A DNA stretch of 64,000 nucleotides. Source: Candidatus Rubrimentiphilum sp. Its GTDB lineage: Bacteria > Vulcanimicrobiota > Vulcanimicrobiia > Vulcanimicrobiales > Vulcanimicrobiaceae. How positions within the stretch are numbered: position 1 is the first letter of the stretch; the number at the start of each line of letters is the position of its first letter. Where the stretch lies: positions 496,001 to 560,000 of the forward strand of contig DASTDE010000001.1 of the NCBI GenBank assembly GCA_035710515.1. The letters are read 5' to 3'. Shown here piece by piece: positions 36,007 through 44,000 of this stretch. The position numbers and the translations under genes are program-made. The notes under the pieces were generated by a model, which saw only the letters and a program-made list of their open reading frames with translations, was not told the DNA's origin and ran no database searches.

Positions 36007-37113
36007 ATGCAACTCCCCCTGATCGCCGTTCTGCTGGTTGCCGGAATAATCGTCGGCGTCGTCTTTCCGGGGCGGCTGACGGATGTTTTCGGCGCGGCGA
36101 CGCTCTACGTGTTTTTGCCTGCGCTGATCTTTGAAGGCGCGTGGCGCTTGGAGACGCCGATGATGCGGCGCATGTGGCGCCCGATCGCGCTGCTGGCCAT
36201 TCCGGGAGTGCTTTGTACTGCGGGCATCATTGCGGTCTGCATTCATTACTTGGGCGGCGTCTCGTGGGTCTCCGCATTATTGCTTGGCGCGATTCTGAGC
36301 GCGACGGATCCGGTGGCCGTGCTGGCGATTTTCCGGCGCCTGCAGCTTCCGCCGCTGCTCACGACCATTGTGGAAAGCGAGGCCTTGCTCAACGATGCCG
36401 CCGCCGTTGTCGTCTATCGCGCGGTGCTTGCCTCCGCTGTGGCGGCAACTGCTGCCGCGCTTTGGCATGTTGCTTGGGACGCAGTTTTGGGAACCGTTCT
36501 GGGAATTGGGTGCGGCGTTGTCATTGCGTATCTCTTAGCGCTAGTGCTTCGCCGGTTCCCGTCTCCGGCCGCGTATGCGGTCCTTACGATGGCCGGAGGA
36601 TACGGTTCATATTTTCTGGCCAATCGCTACGGCTGGTCGGGCATTTTCGCCGTGCTCGTTTTTGCGATAGCGCTTCGCTTGATTCAGACGAGGTCACTGA
36701 GCGCGGCGAATGCGGCGTTCGTCGGTAAATTCTGGGAAGGCATCGCGCTCGTCGCCAACGCGGCGCTGTTCTTTTTGATCGGAGCGGCGCTCGACCTGAC
36801 GCAATTGGGGCCGGCCGTACCTATTGCGCTGCTCACTCTCGCAGCCGTCTTTCTCGCGCGCTTTGCAATCGTCTACGGCTTGCTGCACCTAGCACGCCCG
36901 CGTTTACACATCGCTTGGATGACCGTCGTGCGGCTGGCCGGCATCCGGGGAGCCTTGTCGCTGGCGCTGGCCCTCGCCGTGCCGGTGGCATTTGCCGACC
37001 GCGAACTGATCGTCGACGCGACCTTCGTGGTCGTGATCGTGACCCTGCTGGTAGGTTCGCTGACGATTGCTAGACGGCTGAAGTCAACTGTTTATGAATC
37101 GCATCCAGGATAA
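36007..37113 (+). CDS. CPA1 family Na+/H+ antiporter
   Basis: 368 residues with about eleven or twelve membrane helices. The core motif SATDPVAVLAIF and ESEALLNDAAAVVVY are the CPA1 (NhaP/NHE-type) ion-binding signatures, with the Asp and Asn/Asp pair intact. There is no C-terminal cytoplasmic regulatory domain. Its 3' end overlaps by 44 bases the 3' end of a convergent TrkA-N gene. Confidence 0.9.
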   Translation: MQLPLIAVLLVAGIIVGVVFPGRLTDVFGAATLYVFLPALIFEGAWRLETPMMRRMWRPIALLAIPGVLCTAGIIAVCIHYLGGVSWVSALLLGAILSATDPVAVLAIFRRLQLPPLLTTIVESEALLNDAAAVVVYRAVLASAVAATAAALWHVAWDAVLGTVLGIGCGVVIAYLLALVLRRFPSPAAYAVLTMAGGYGSYFLANRYGWSGIFAVLVFAIALRLIQTRSLSAANAAFVGKFWEGIALVANAALFFLIGAALDLTQLGPAVPIALLTLAAVFLARFAIVYGLLHLARPRLHIAWMTVVRLAGIRGALSLALALAVPVAFADRELIVDATFVVVIVTLLVGSLTIARRLKSTVYESHPG

Positions 37114-37486
37114 TCTCGGTCGACGAAACGACCGTGACCGGATCTTGCGGATCGAGCGATTCGAATATCATTTTGTTGCGCGGATTGTTGACGCGCGCGA
37201 TGCAGCGTGAGGTCGAGTTTTTCTTCGTAATGATGCAAACCACGAGGTTGTCCTCGTCGTCGCCCGTGTCGGCGATGACGACGTCGGCGCGTTTGAGGCC
37301 GGCCTGCTCGAGCACCAGCGGATCGCAGCCGTCCCCGATAACGGCGAAGTTCTGCCCGATCAATTGCTCGAGCATGCGCGCCTTGCGCTCCGATTTCTCG
37401 ACGATGACGACCTCGTGTCCTTGATCGACCAAAGCGCGCGTCAGATACGATCCAACCTTGCCCCCGCCGACGATGAGGACGAACAT
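37070..37486 (-). CDS. TrkA-N (RCK) domain protein, short
   Basis: 138 residues: one Rossmann RCK-N domain (FVLIVGGGKVGSYL with the acidic residue at EKS) and no RCK-C. Such proteins gate potassium uptake or cation exchange by binding NAD(H) or nucleotides. It overlaps the preceding full-length TrkA gene by one base, and the two probably work as a pair. No TrkH or Ktr channel gene is in the window. Confidence 0.9.
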   Translation of the reverse strand: MFVLIVGGGKVGSYLTRALVDQGHEVVIVEKSERKARMLEQLIGQNFAVIGDGCDPLVLEQAGLKRADVVIADTGDDEDNLVVCIITKKNSTSRCIARVNNPRNKMIFESLDPQDPVTVVSSTEIILDAIHKQLTSAV

Positions 37487-38157
37487 TACACGACGCCTTC
37501 CGGAACGCGGGCGGTTTGAAACATCTGCGCGAAGTCGCTGATCGCCTCGGGCGCAACGATCGCGTTGATTTCATCCCCTTCGGCGAGAATCGTGTCGTTG
37601 GCGGGAACGCGCACACTCTTGCTCGTGCGGATGGCGGCAATGCGAATGCGGCCGGGTTTTTCGAACTCGGAGACGCGCTTACCGGCGTCGCTTGGCGGAA
37701 CGATCGCGCTCAGCGAGGTCACAGCGCCAAAATCGAAGGACTGTAGCGTATCCCATGGCGCGTCCATCAAAACGTCGCGGATCATCTTCGCGCCGGTAGT
37801 TGTTGGACAGACCGTGTCGATTCCCAACTCGCGATACATCATGCCGCGCGTGGGGTCGTAGATGCGCGCCACGATCTTCTTGATGTGAAACATGCGTTGC
37901 GCGATGAGCGCCGCCATGACGTTGCGATTGTCGCCGTTGGTGACCGCGATGAAGCCGTCGGCCTGCGCGGCGCCGGCGCGCTTGAGAACGTCGTAGTCGA
38001 TTCCGGTTCCGACCATGACGTGGCCTTTGAATTTCTGTCCCAAACGCTTGAATGCGTTCGGATCTTCGTCGACGACGATGACTTCGTTGTTGTCGGCGTC
38101 GAGGAGCTTCGCGAGGGTCGAACCGACGCGGCCGCAGCCGACGATGAGGTATCTCAT
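37486..38157 (-). CDS. TrkA family potassium uptake regulator (RCK-N plus RCK-C)
   Basis: 223 residues. RCK-N begins RYLIVGCGRVGSTL with the acidic end of the second strand at DEDP; an RCK-C domain fills about residues 140-215 (RVPANDTILAEGDEINAI). It is a cytoplasmic regulatory subunit for a Trk/Ktr-type transporter or perhaps for the neighbouring antiporter. It reads away from tRNA-Pro, 100 bases from it. Confidence 0.92.
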   Translation of the reverse strand: MRYLIVGCGRVGSTLAKLLDADNNEVIVVDEDPNAFKRLGQKFKGHVMVGTGIDYDVLKRAGAAQADGFIAVTNGDNRNVMAALIAQRMFHIKKIVARIYDPTRGMMYRELGIDTVCPTTTGAKMIRDVLMDAPWDTLQSFDFGAVTSLSAIVPPSDAGKRVSEFEKPGRIRIAAIRTSKSVRVPANDTILAEGDEINAIVAPEAISDFAQMFQTARVPEGVV

Positions 38158-38257
38158 GGGTGTTGGGGTAAACTTTTGGATAGCACGCGCGTTTCCCCGT
38201 TCGACACCCGAGCAGGAGGGGGAGGGGACCGACCGAACCTACGGGAGCACGAATTTC

Positions 38258-38331
38258 CGGGGCGTGGCTCAGCTTGGTAGAGCGCTTCGTTCGGGACGAA
38301 GAGGCCGCTGGTTCGAATCCAGTCGCCCCGA
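38258..38331 (+). tRNA. tRNA-Pro (anticodon CGG)
   Basis: A complete cloverleaf of 74 bases. The acceptor arms CGGGGCG and CGCCCCG pair fully. The anticodon stem is CTTCG/CGAAG with the loop TTCGGGA, giving anticodon CGG at 38292-38294; the T-arm has the normal GGTTCGAATCC. The CCA end is not encoded. It reads CCG codons, which are common in a GC-rich genome. Confidence 0.97.
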
Positions 38332-38365
38332 AATTCTTTTAAGAGGGCACCAGCTAAAGGGCACG

Positions 38366-38770
38366 TTGTTCGCAAAATTTAGCCCGGCATCAGGCCGCGT
38401 GCTGCGCGCGGCCGAACAAGAGTGCCGCAACCACAACCACTATTACATCGGCGTCGAGCACCTGCTCGTCGCTTTGGTACAGGAACCCGACGGCGCGACT
38501 TCCGAGCGCTTACGCAACGAGAGAATAGATGTCGCCGAAGTGCACGCCGAGATGCGCCGCTCGCTCGGCACCGGAGAGGATCGCAGTTGGGAAGGCATCC
38601 TCGTAACGCCGCGCGTGCGCAACATCGTAAGCATCGCGGAGAGCAAAGTTGAAGACCGCCTGATCGAACCCGTCGATCTGCTCGAAGCGATCGAGATCGA
38701 GGGTGGAAGCCGCGCGGCCGATGTGCTGCGGCGCGCGAAGATGCGAAACACCGTTCCAGCCGCCGAGTAG
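38366..38770 (+). CDS. Stand-alone Clp N-domain protein
   Basis: 134 residues from the TTG at 38366, preceded by AAAGGG. The N-terminal MFAKFSPASGRVLRAAEQE and HYYIGVEHLLVALV are the hallmarks of the ClpA/ClpC N-domain, here present as its two repeats and no ATPase. Such proteins resemble ClpC adaptors or decoys and occur in several phyla. The frame extends upstream through the tRNA without homology. The gene follows the tRNA by 34 bases. Confidence 0.8.
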   Translation: MFAKFSPASGRVLRAAEQECRNHNHYYIGVEHLLVALVQEPDGATSERLRNERIDVAEVHAEMRRSLGTGEDRSWEGILVTPRVRNIVSIAESKVEDRLIEPVDLLEAIEIEGGSRAADVLRRAKMRNTVPAAE

Positions 38771-38779
38771 AATCTCGTC

Positions 38780-39391
38780 GTGCACGAGATCTCCCAGTTT
38801 TTTCTTCAGTTGGTCGATCACTACGGCTATTTCGGCTTGTACGTCGTCATGACGCTGGCAAACGTCGGAGCTCCGGTGGGAAGTGAGCTTGTCTTGCCCG
38901 CCGCCGGTGCACTGGCCGCCACCGGTCACCTTTCGAGTGTTTGGCTGACGATTGCGGTCGCGGTCGCGGGCGAACTCTCCGGTCAAACGATCGGCTACGC
39001 GGTCGGGCGCTACGGCGGACGCCCTTTTGTAGAGCGATTCGGGAAGTACGTGCACCTGGGGCACGCGGAAATCGAACGCGCGCACAGTTTTTTTGAGCGG
39101 TGGGGCAGTTTCGCGGTCTTCATTTGCCGGTTCGTGCCGTTCATTCGCGGCGTCGTCGGCGTTCCGGCCGGCATCGCGGAGATGCCGCTGGTGCCTTTTT
39201 ACCTTTGGACGTTCTTCGGTTCGCTGATCTTTTGCGCAGGGTTCGTGCTGCTCGGCAGTTCGCTCGGCGCGCATGCGGGCGTTGTAGCCGAGGCTTTGCG
39301 GCGCTGGGCGATCGTGATCGCCGCCGTCGCGATCGTTGCCGCGGCGATCTATTTCATCGTCAGAAGCCGCTCGAAGAAAACAACCGCCTAA
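38780..39391 (+). CDS. DedA family membrane protein
   Basis: 203 residues, with about five membrane segments. GAPVGSELVLPAAGAL, GQTIGYAVGRYGG and RFVPFIRGVVGVPAGIAEM are DedA (SNARE-associated/VTT) motifs, including the two conserved re-entrant-loop arginines. DedA proteins act as lipid scramblases/undecaprenyl phosphate flippases in several species. Ends convergently, overlapping the asparaginase gene by 4 bases. Confidence 0.9.
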   Translation: MHEISQFFLQLVDHYGYFGLYVVMTLANVGAPVGSELVLPAAGALAATGHLSSVWLTIAVAVAGELSGQTIGYAVGRYGGRPFVERFGKYVHLGHAEIERAHSFFERWGSFAVFICRFVPFIRGVVGVPAGIAEMPLVPFYLWTFFGSLIFCAGFVLLGSSLGAHAGVVAEALRRWAIVIAAVAIVAAAIYFIVRSRSKKTTA

Positions 39392-40368
39392 AACACCACG
39401 GCCGAATCGACCAGCGAACTCAAACCATTACGCCAGAGCGCGTATTGAAATTTTGTTGCGGCATTCATGGCCGCCGCGCCTATCTCCCCACTTGGTGTAA
39501 TTGCGATCACCGCAGCTTGCGTCTGTTTAGTGGCGGGATTCGTACGCACCATCTGGCGCAGCACTTCCTCACAGGCCTCTTGCGGGTGCAGCCCGCGTTC
39601 CATTTGGAAGACGATGCGAGCGCTGGTGCAGTAGTTTGCCATGACGTCACCATCGCCGGTTGCGGAGGCTGCGCCGGCGTTGTCGTCTGCGAAGACGCCG
39701 CAGCCTACGAGCGGCGAGTCTGCCACGCGTCCCGGAATCTTCCAGGCGAGTCCGCTGGTCGAACAGCCCGAGACGACATGCGAGCCGTTCGCGCCGAGCA
39801 TCCCGATCGTGTCGTGGTTCTCGCCGTCGATCCAGAAGGTGCGGTGATCCGGCGTATTCTTCCATTTCAGCCATGCGTCCAGGGCCTTGTCCGTGAGCAG
39901 TTGCTGCGGAACAAATCCCATCGCGATCGCAAACCGCAGCGCGCCGGCGCCGGCCATCGTCGTATGGCGCGTTTTCTCCAAAACCTGACGCGCAACCGAA
40001 ATCGGGTTCTTTATTGTATGCAAGTTGCAAATCGCACCGGCCCGGTGGCGGGTGCCATCCATGATCGCCGCGTCGAGCTCCACCTCACCCTCGGCGTTCG
40101 GTAATCCGCCGTACCCCACGCTCGTAATCTCCGGGTCGTTCTCGGTTACGTTAATGCCTTTCTCGACGGCGTCGAGCAGCGAACCGCCGCTGACGTACAC
40201 TTGCGCGGCTTGTTCATTCGCGGGCTTACCGTGCGGCCACGTCGAGATGAAGACGGCGCTGCGAGTGGCCGCGCCCACGCGTAGCGGCGTGCTTGCAACC
40301 TCGAGCGAGCCGAGCGCAGTCGCGCCGGCTACAGCTCCCAGAAAGGTTCGGCGATCCACGGGCTCCAT
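39388..40368 (-). CDS. Tat-exported N4-(beta-N-acetylglucosaminyl)-asparaginase family hydrolase
   Basis: 326 residues. The N-terminus carries a twin-arginine signal (DRRTFLG) followed by a hydrophobic stretch. HDTIGM holds the likely autoproteolytic nucleophile Thr187 of this Ntn-hydrolase family (glycosylasparaginase / isoaspartyl peptidase), and SGCSTSGLAWKIPGRV and ATGDGD are downstream family motifs. It cleaves the bond between asparagine and GlcNAc or related amides in the periplasm. GGAGG precedes the ATG. Divergent from uvrC, 36 bases away. Confidence 0.9.
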   Translation of the reverse strand: MEPVDRRTFLGAVAGATALGSLEVASTPLRVGAATRSAVFISTWPHGKPANEQAAQVYVSGGSLLDAVEKGINVTENDPEITSVGYGGLPNAEGEVELDAAIMDGTRHRAGAICNLHTIKNPISVARQVLEKTRHTTMAGAGALRFAIAMGFVPQQLLTDKALDAWLKWKNTPDHRTFWIDGENHDTIGMLGANGSHVVSGCSTSGLAWKIPGRVADSPLVGCGVFADDNAGAASATGDGDVMANYCTSARIVFQMERGLHPQEACEEVLRQMVRTNPATKQTQAAVIAITPSGEIGAAAMNAATKFQYALWRNGLSSLVDSAVVF

Positions 40369-40404
40369 GAAAACCTCCTTCGCGCCTGGAATAGTTTTAC
40401 GTCG

Positions 40405-42486
40405 ATGAACGCGCCGCCCGCTCCCCTCCCCGAAACGCTAGGACAGATTTCCGACTCGCCCGGCGTCTATTTGATGCTGGACAAACATGGCGACGTTCTG
40501 TACATCGGCAAGGCCGTGTCGCTACGCAATCGCGTCCGGTCCTACTTTCAGGAAAGTGCAGCGCACACCGCCCGCACGCAGGCTATGGTCGAGCGTGTCG
40601 TTGACGTGCGCACCGTCGTCGTAACCAACGAAGTCGAGGCGCTCATCCTCGAGGCGAACCTGATCAAGCGTTATCAGCCACCCTACAACGTGAGTTTGCG
40701 GGACGACAAGCGCTATCCATATTTAAAGGTAACGAACGAGGCATTTCCGCGCGTGCTTTTTACGCGCGTCGTAAAAAACGACGGCGCGCGGTATTTTGGG
40801 CCGTACACAAACGCGCATGGGCTGCGTGAACTCGTCGATCTCGTGCGGCTCGTCTTTCCGTTGCGCACCTGCCCCGAGCCAATCGACGGGCGGCGGCGCC
40901 GTCCATGCCTGCAATACCATATAAAACGCTGCTTGGCGCCGTGTGTTGGTTATCAGAGTGAAGAAGAATACGATCGGATGATCGAGGAAGTCGTGCTGTT
41001 CCTCGAGGGCAAACAAGAGTCGCTGCTTTCGCGCTTACAGCGCGAGATGGTGACCTCCGCCGAGTCGTACAACTTCGAAGCTGCCGCGCGACTTCGCGAC
41101 CGCATTGTAGCCGTGCGCCGCGTTACCGAATCGCAAAAGGTCGTCTGGCGTTCGCGCATCGACATGGATCTGATCGGTCTCGCGCGTGCGCAAGGCCAGG
41201 CCTGCATGGAAGTCTTTATGGTGCGCGCCGGAAAGCTGCTGGCGCAGGAGCACTTTATTCTGGACGGCGTTGCCGACCAACCTGACGCCGAACTCTTCAG
41301 CCAGTTCCTTAAGCAGTTCTACACCGCGCGCACGGCGAGTGCGCCGCAGACGCCGGGCGTCTCGCCGCTGGCGAGTGTGCGCACCGCGCGCGGCGTCGAG
41401 TCGCCCGTGCCGCTGCCGAAAGCAAGAGCGGACGCGCGGCGTACTTCGGCGTCCGCCATTCCAAAAGAGATTCTCGTGCAAGCCACGCCTTCGGACGCCA
41501 GCGTGATCGAGGCATGGCTGACCGAGTTCAAAGGAACGCGCGTTCGCCTGCTGTTGCCGCGGCGCGGCGAGCGATTGCAATACTTGAAGCTGGCGCAGAA
41601 AAACGCCGAGCAGAACCTGAAAGCGTTTCTCGCGCACCAAGAAGTGCAGGAAACGGCGCAGGCACAGGCGCTCACCGAGCTGGCTGACGCGCTGGAACTT
41701 CCCGAGCCGCCGCACCGCATCGAGTGTTATGACGTTTCGAACATTCAGGGATCGAACGCGGTCAGTTCGATGGTCGTCTTCCAAGAAGGGCGCGCGAAAA
41801 AGAGCGACTACCGCAAGTTCAAAATTCAGTACGACAAAGGCCCGAACGATTTCGCGATGATGCAGGAGACGCTGCGCCGCCGCCTGCGGTATCTGCGCAC
41901 GAAGACCGACATCGATGTAGCGAATCGAGAAGAAAACGGTGTCATCCTGAGCGGCGCGCAGAATGCGCGCCCAGTCGAAGGGCGCCCGAGCGAAGCCGAG
42001 GGCCGTACCAAGCTCATCGACGAGCTTGCGCGCAAAGAGAAGTTCAATAAGAAACCCGATCTGTTATTGATCGATGGTGGTAAAGGACAGCTCAGCGCGG
42101 TGCTGGAGGTAATCGAGGAGATGGATATGACGGGCCTCTCCGTCGCCGGCTTGGCCAAGGAAAACGAATGGCTTTACGTCCCGGGGCAATCGGAGCCGGT
42201 CGTGCTGCCGCCCAATTCCGCCGCCCTCCATCTTGTGATGCGCATCCGCGATGAGGCACATCGGTTCGCCGTCACCTATCACCGCACGCGCCGAGGAAAA
42301 GAGATGACGCGTTCGGCTATCGACGCATTGGCAGGGGTCGGTCCGGTTCGCAAGAAGCGCTTGCTGACTGCCTTTGGCTCCGCGGCGGCGATTCGCCGCG
42401 CCAGCGTGGACGAGATCGCGGCGGTAAAAGGCATGACGCCCGCTTTGGCCTCGCGAGTGAAGGCCGCATTAGAGAAGTCGCCTTAA
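40405..42486 (+). CDS. uvrC: Excinuclease ABC subunit C, with two insertions
   Basis: 693 residues, longer than the usual 600-620. The order is GIY-YIG nuclease domain ([20 protein letters not shown]), UVR motif (about 204-235), RNase H-like endonuclease core ([26 protein letters not shown]) and the C-terminal helix-hairpin-helix pair. Two stretches are absent from ordinary UvrC. About residues 309-352 form a Pro/Ala/Ser/Arg-rich stretch just before IPKEILV. About 507-547 lie just before PDLLLIDGG and contain the palindromic repeat at 41941-41984. Both insertions keep the frame and lie in loops. UvrC makes both incisions in nucleotide excision repair. Confidence 0.95.
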   Translation: MNAPPAPLPETLGQISDSPGVYLMLDKHGDVLYIGKAVSLRNRVRSYFQESAAHTARTQAMVERVVDVRTVVVTNEVEALILEANLIKRYQPPYNVSLRDDKRYPYLKVTNEAFPRVLFTRVVKNDGARYFGPYTNAHGLRELVDLVRLVFPLRTCPEPIDGRRRRPCLQYHIKRCLAPCVGYQSEEEYDRMIEEVVLFLEGKQESLLSRLQREMVTSAESYNFEAAARLRDRIVAVRRVTESQKVVWRSRIDMDLIGLARAQGQACMEVFMVRAGKLLAQEHFILDGVADQPDAELFSQFLKQFYTARTASAPQTPGVSPLASVRTARGVESPVPLPKARADARRTSASAIPKEILVQATPSDASVIEAWLTEFKGTRVRLLLPRRGERLQYLKLAQKNAEQNLKAFLAHQEVQETAQAQALTELADALELPEPPHRIECYDVSNIQGSNAVSSMVVFQEGRAKKSDYRKFKIQYDKGPNDFAMMQETLRRRLRYLRTKTDIDVANREENGVILSGAQNARPVEGRPSEAEGRTKLIDELARKEKFNKKPDLLLIDGGKGQLSAVLEVIEEMDMTGLSVAGLAKENEWLYVPGQSEPVVLPPNSAALHLVMRIRDEAHRFAVTYHRTRRGKEMTRSAIDALAGVGPVRKKRLLTAFGSAAAIRRASVDEIAAVKGMTPALASRVKAALEKSP
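41941..41984 (+). repeat. Palindromic repeat element inserted in uvrC
   Basis: Begins GTCATCCTGAGC and ends GTCGAAGGGCG, the same ends as the hpnA element, with the internal palindrome GGCGCGCAGAATGCGCGCC. A second related piece (GAGCGAAGCCGAGGG) follows directly. It is translated as [20 protein letters not shown], which has no counterpart in the UvrC family. Confidence 0.75.
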
Positions 42487-42497
42487 AAGGAGTGACG

Positions 42498-42860
42498 ATG
42501 CAACTATTGATTCGCCTGTTGATCAACGCGTTGGCTTTTTGGCTGATCGCGAAGTATGTGCCGGGATTTCACATGACCGGCAGCTTTTGGACGCCGATCA
42601 TTGCTGCGCTCATCTTCGGTATCGTGAACGCGCTGATCCGCCCGATCGTACTGTTGATCACTTTGCCTCTGACGGTCGTGACGCTCGGTTTGTTCATCAT
42701 CATCGTGAACGCGCTGATGTTCTGGCTGGTTACCTGGATCACGCCCAACTTTAAGGTTGACGGCTTCGTGCCGGCGCTGATCGGCGCGGTCATCATGATG
42801 ATCGTATCGTACATCGTCAGCCACGTGTTCGCAGCTGAAGAAGGCCGGGCAGCCGCCTAA
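42498..42860 (+). CDS. Small four-helix membrane protein, phage holin family 4 / YvlD-like
   Basis: 120 residues with four predicted membrane helices. AAGGAG lies five bases before the ATG at 42498, so I prefer it over the GTG at 42492. NALIRPIVLLITLPLTVVTLGLF and NALMFWL are the typical repeats of this family (YvlD in Bacillus). The name holin comes from family grouping; a role in lysis is unproven. It is 11 bases after uvrC and converges on the next gene with 4 bases of overlap. Confidence 0.85.
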   Translation: MQLLIRLLINALAFWLIAKYVPGFHMTGSFWTPIIAALIFGIVNALIRPIVLLITLPLTVVTLGLFIIIVNALMFWLVTWITPNFKVDGFVPALIGAVIMMIVSYIVSHVFAAEEGRAAA

Positions 42861-43354
42861 CGTTTAGGCTTTGCGGCGAAATACGTCGGGTTGCCGTAGT
42901 CGCCGTAGAGCACGTCCATAGACTGACCGTTTGCTTCAACGTGCATGCTCACCGGGAGATCATGCGCGTTGATCCAAACGGTTTCGATTACGCCGCTCCG
43001 ATCGACAAGGCGGTAACCCTCGACATTCATGCCATAAAGCGATTTGTGTCCGAGCGGCGTCACCGTAAAGAGTTGACGCACATCGGTTGAGCGATCGCCG
43101 CCGGGCTGGGTAGCGTAATCGAGGAGCAGCTGATTGTTCGAAACGCCGGCCGCCGCGACACGCGGTGCTGCCGACGGCGCCAGCTGGATGGTAGCCACGG
43201 CTCCGTTCGAAAATCTCTCTACTAGTTGTACGGATTGGACGCCTGAAAAGGCGGTTCGCATCTGCTCGATAGCCGAATACGGGTCGCCGGCTGCGCCGGC
43301 GGTCAGTGGGGCGAATGCCAGCAGCGCGAGGGTCAGTGCAGAGACCGTTCGCAT
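42857..43354 (-). CDS. Secreted protein, possibly LolA-like fold
   Basis: 165 residues from the ATG at 43354, with GGAGG seven bases upstream and a signal peptide cut near TAGA; the longer frame to 43399 has no support. The exported domain has the pattern of a half-barrel: strands broken by QLVERFSNG, LFTVTPLG, YRLVDRSGVIETVWI and LPVSMHVEANGQSMDVLYGDY. This is like LolA/LolB-type or outer-membrane sorting domains. The assignment is tentative. Confidence 0.6.
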   Translation of the reverse strand: MRTVSALTLALLAFAPLTAGAAGDPYSAIEQMRTAFSGVQSVQLVERFSNGAVATIQLAPSAAPRVAAAGVSNNQLLLDYATQPGGDRSTDVRQLFTVTPLGHKSLYGMNVEGYRLVDRSGVIETVWINAHDLPVSMHVEANGQSMDVLYGDYGNPTYFAAKPKR

Positions 43355-43418
43355 GGTTGGTTCCTCCGTTTCCGGGGACTGCATCCAGCTCTTACCCACC
43401 CCGTGTTATACTGAACGG

Positions 43419-43445
43419 CGCCCCTTCGACAGGGCTCAGGATGAC
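43419..43445 (-). repeat. Palindromic repeat element just upstream of ssrA
   Basis: On the minus strand it reads GTCATCCTGAG, then CCCTGTCGAAGGGGCG, a minimal copy of the hpnA and uvrC elements. It sits 10 bases before the mature 5' end of tmRNA, between that end and a TATACT hexamer at 43407-43412. It may alter ssrA transcription or 5' processing, or simply have inserted into the leader. Confidence 0.65.
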
Positions 43446-43454
43446 AACCAGTAT

Positions 43455-43809
43455 GGGGCTGAAATAGGTTCGACGGGAAGATCCGCGATCAACGTAAGCA
43501 GGCGGAGTTGCGAGCACTCCTAAAACGATCGCAAGCGTTCTAAACGCAAATAACCAATACGCTCTGGCTGCCTAATCTAGGTTAGCCACCGGACGCAGAG
43601 AGTCGGCCCGAACTACTTTGCACTCCGGTCACGAACTCGGGCTGGCACGATCGACCGACTCTACAATCGTGTAAGAAACAGAGTCTGCTGCGAACGGTAA
43701 TCCACGCTTTGAGGAGTACGTTCGAGTAAGGAAAATTCGAAGCTGAGCCTGGAGAAAGCTTTGGTCCGGCTTTTCGGACTCGGGGGGCAGCACCCCGACA
43801 GCTCCACCA
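43455..43809 (+). ncRNA. ssrA: tmRNA (transfer-messenger RNA)
   Basis: The 5' end GGGGCTGAAATAGGTTCGAC is diagnostic. The GGGGCTG start pairs with CAGCTCC before the terminal ACCA, and CCA is encoded. The tag frame is GCA AAT AAC CAA TAC GCT CTG GCT GCC TAA at 43546-43575, that is ANNQYALAA with an ordinary proteolysis signal. The length is about 355. The T-arm is odd: the stem CGGGG/CCCCG encloses GGCAGCA rather than the expected TTC-containing loop. tmRNA with SmpB rescues stalled ribosomes; smpB is not in the window. Confidence 0.95.
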
Positions 43810-43822
43810 ATTTTCCAATTTT
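43807..43822 (+). repeat. Left member of a 16-bp near-direct repeat at the ssrA 3' end
   Basis: CCAATTTTCCAATTTT begins in the last bases of tmRNA and matches 15 of 16 bases at 46490-46505. tmRNA 3' ends are frequent attachment sites of integrative elements, so the pair may mark an old island of about 2.7 kb. There is no integrase, and the sequence is simple, so the call is weak. Confidence 0.4.
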
Positions 43823-43967
43823 ACAATTTTATGCCGCATCACAAGAATTCGATTTCTTGAGGAATTCCTGCGTTAAGCCCCCGTAGCTAATCCGGTTCTT
43901 AGACCTACAATACGATTGACCGCTAGCGGCCTAGAATTTTCTGCACTATCCTAATGAATGATCAAAT

Positions 43968-43996
43968 CAGCACAATGAATTGGCTTCATTGTGCTG
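43968..43996 (-). terminator. Hairpin after the minus-strand TPR-like gene
   Basis: A perfect 12-bp stem (CAGCACAATGAA with TTCATTGTGCTG) closes a five-base loop and starts four bases after the stop of the gene at 44001. The following bases on the minus strand are AT-rich (ATTTGATCATT) but not a clean T-run. It is a plausible intrinsic terminator, or a bidirectional one also serving ssrA. Confidence 0.55.
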
Positions 43997-44000
43997 CTTT

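Noticed and set aside
43850-43925. Short palindromes (CAAGAA/TTCTTG, AGGAATTCCT, CCGCTAGCGG) after ssrA
   Set aside because: They are short and unevenly spaced in AT-rich sequence; only the 12-bp hairpin at 43968-43996 is strong enough to list.
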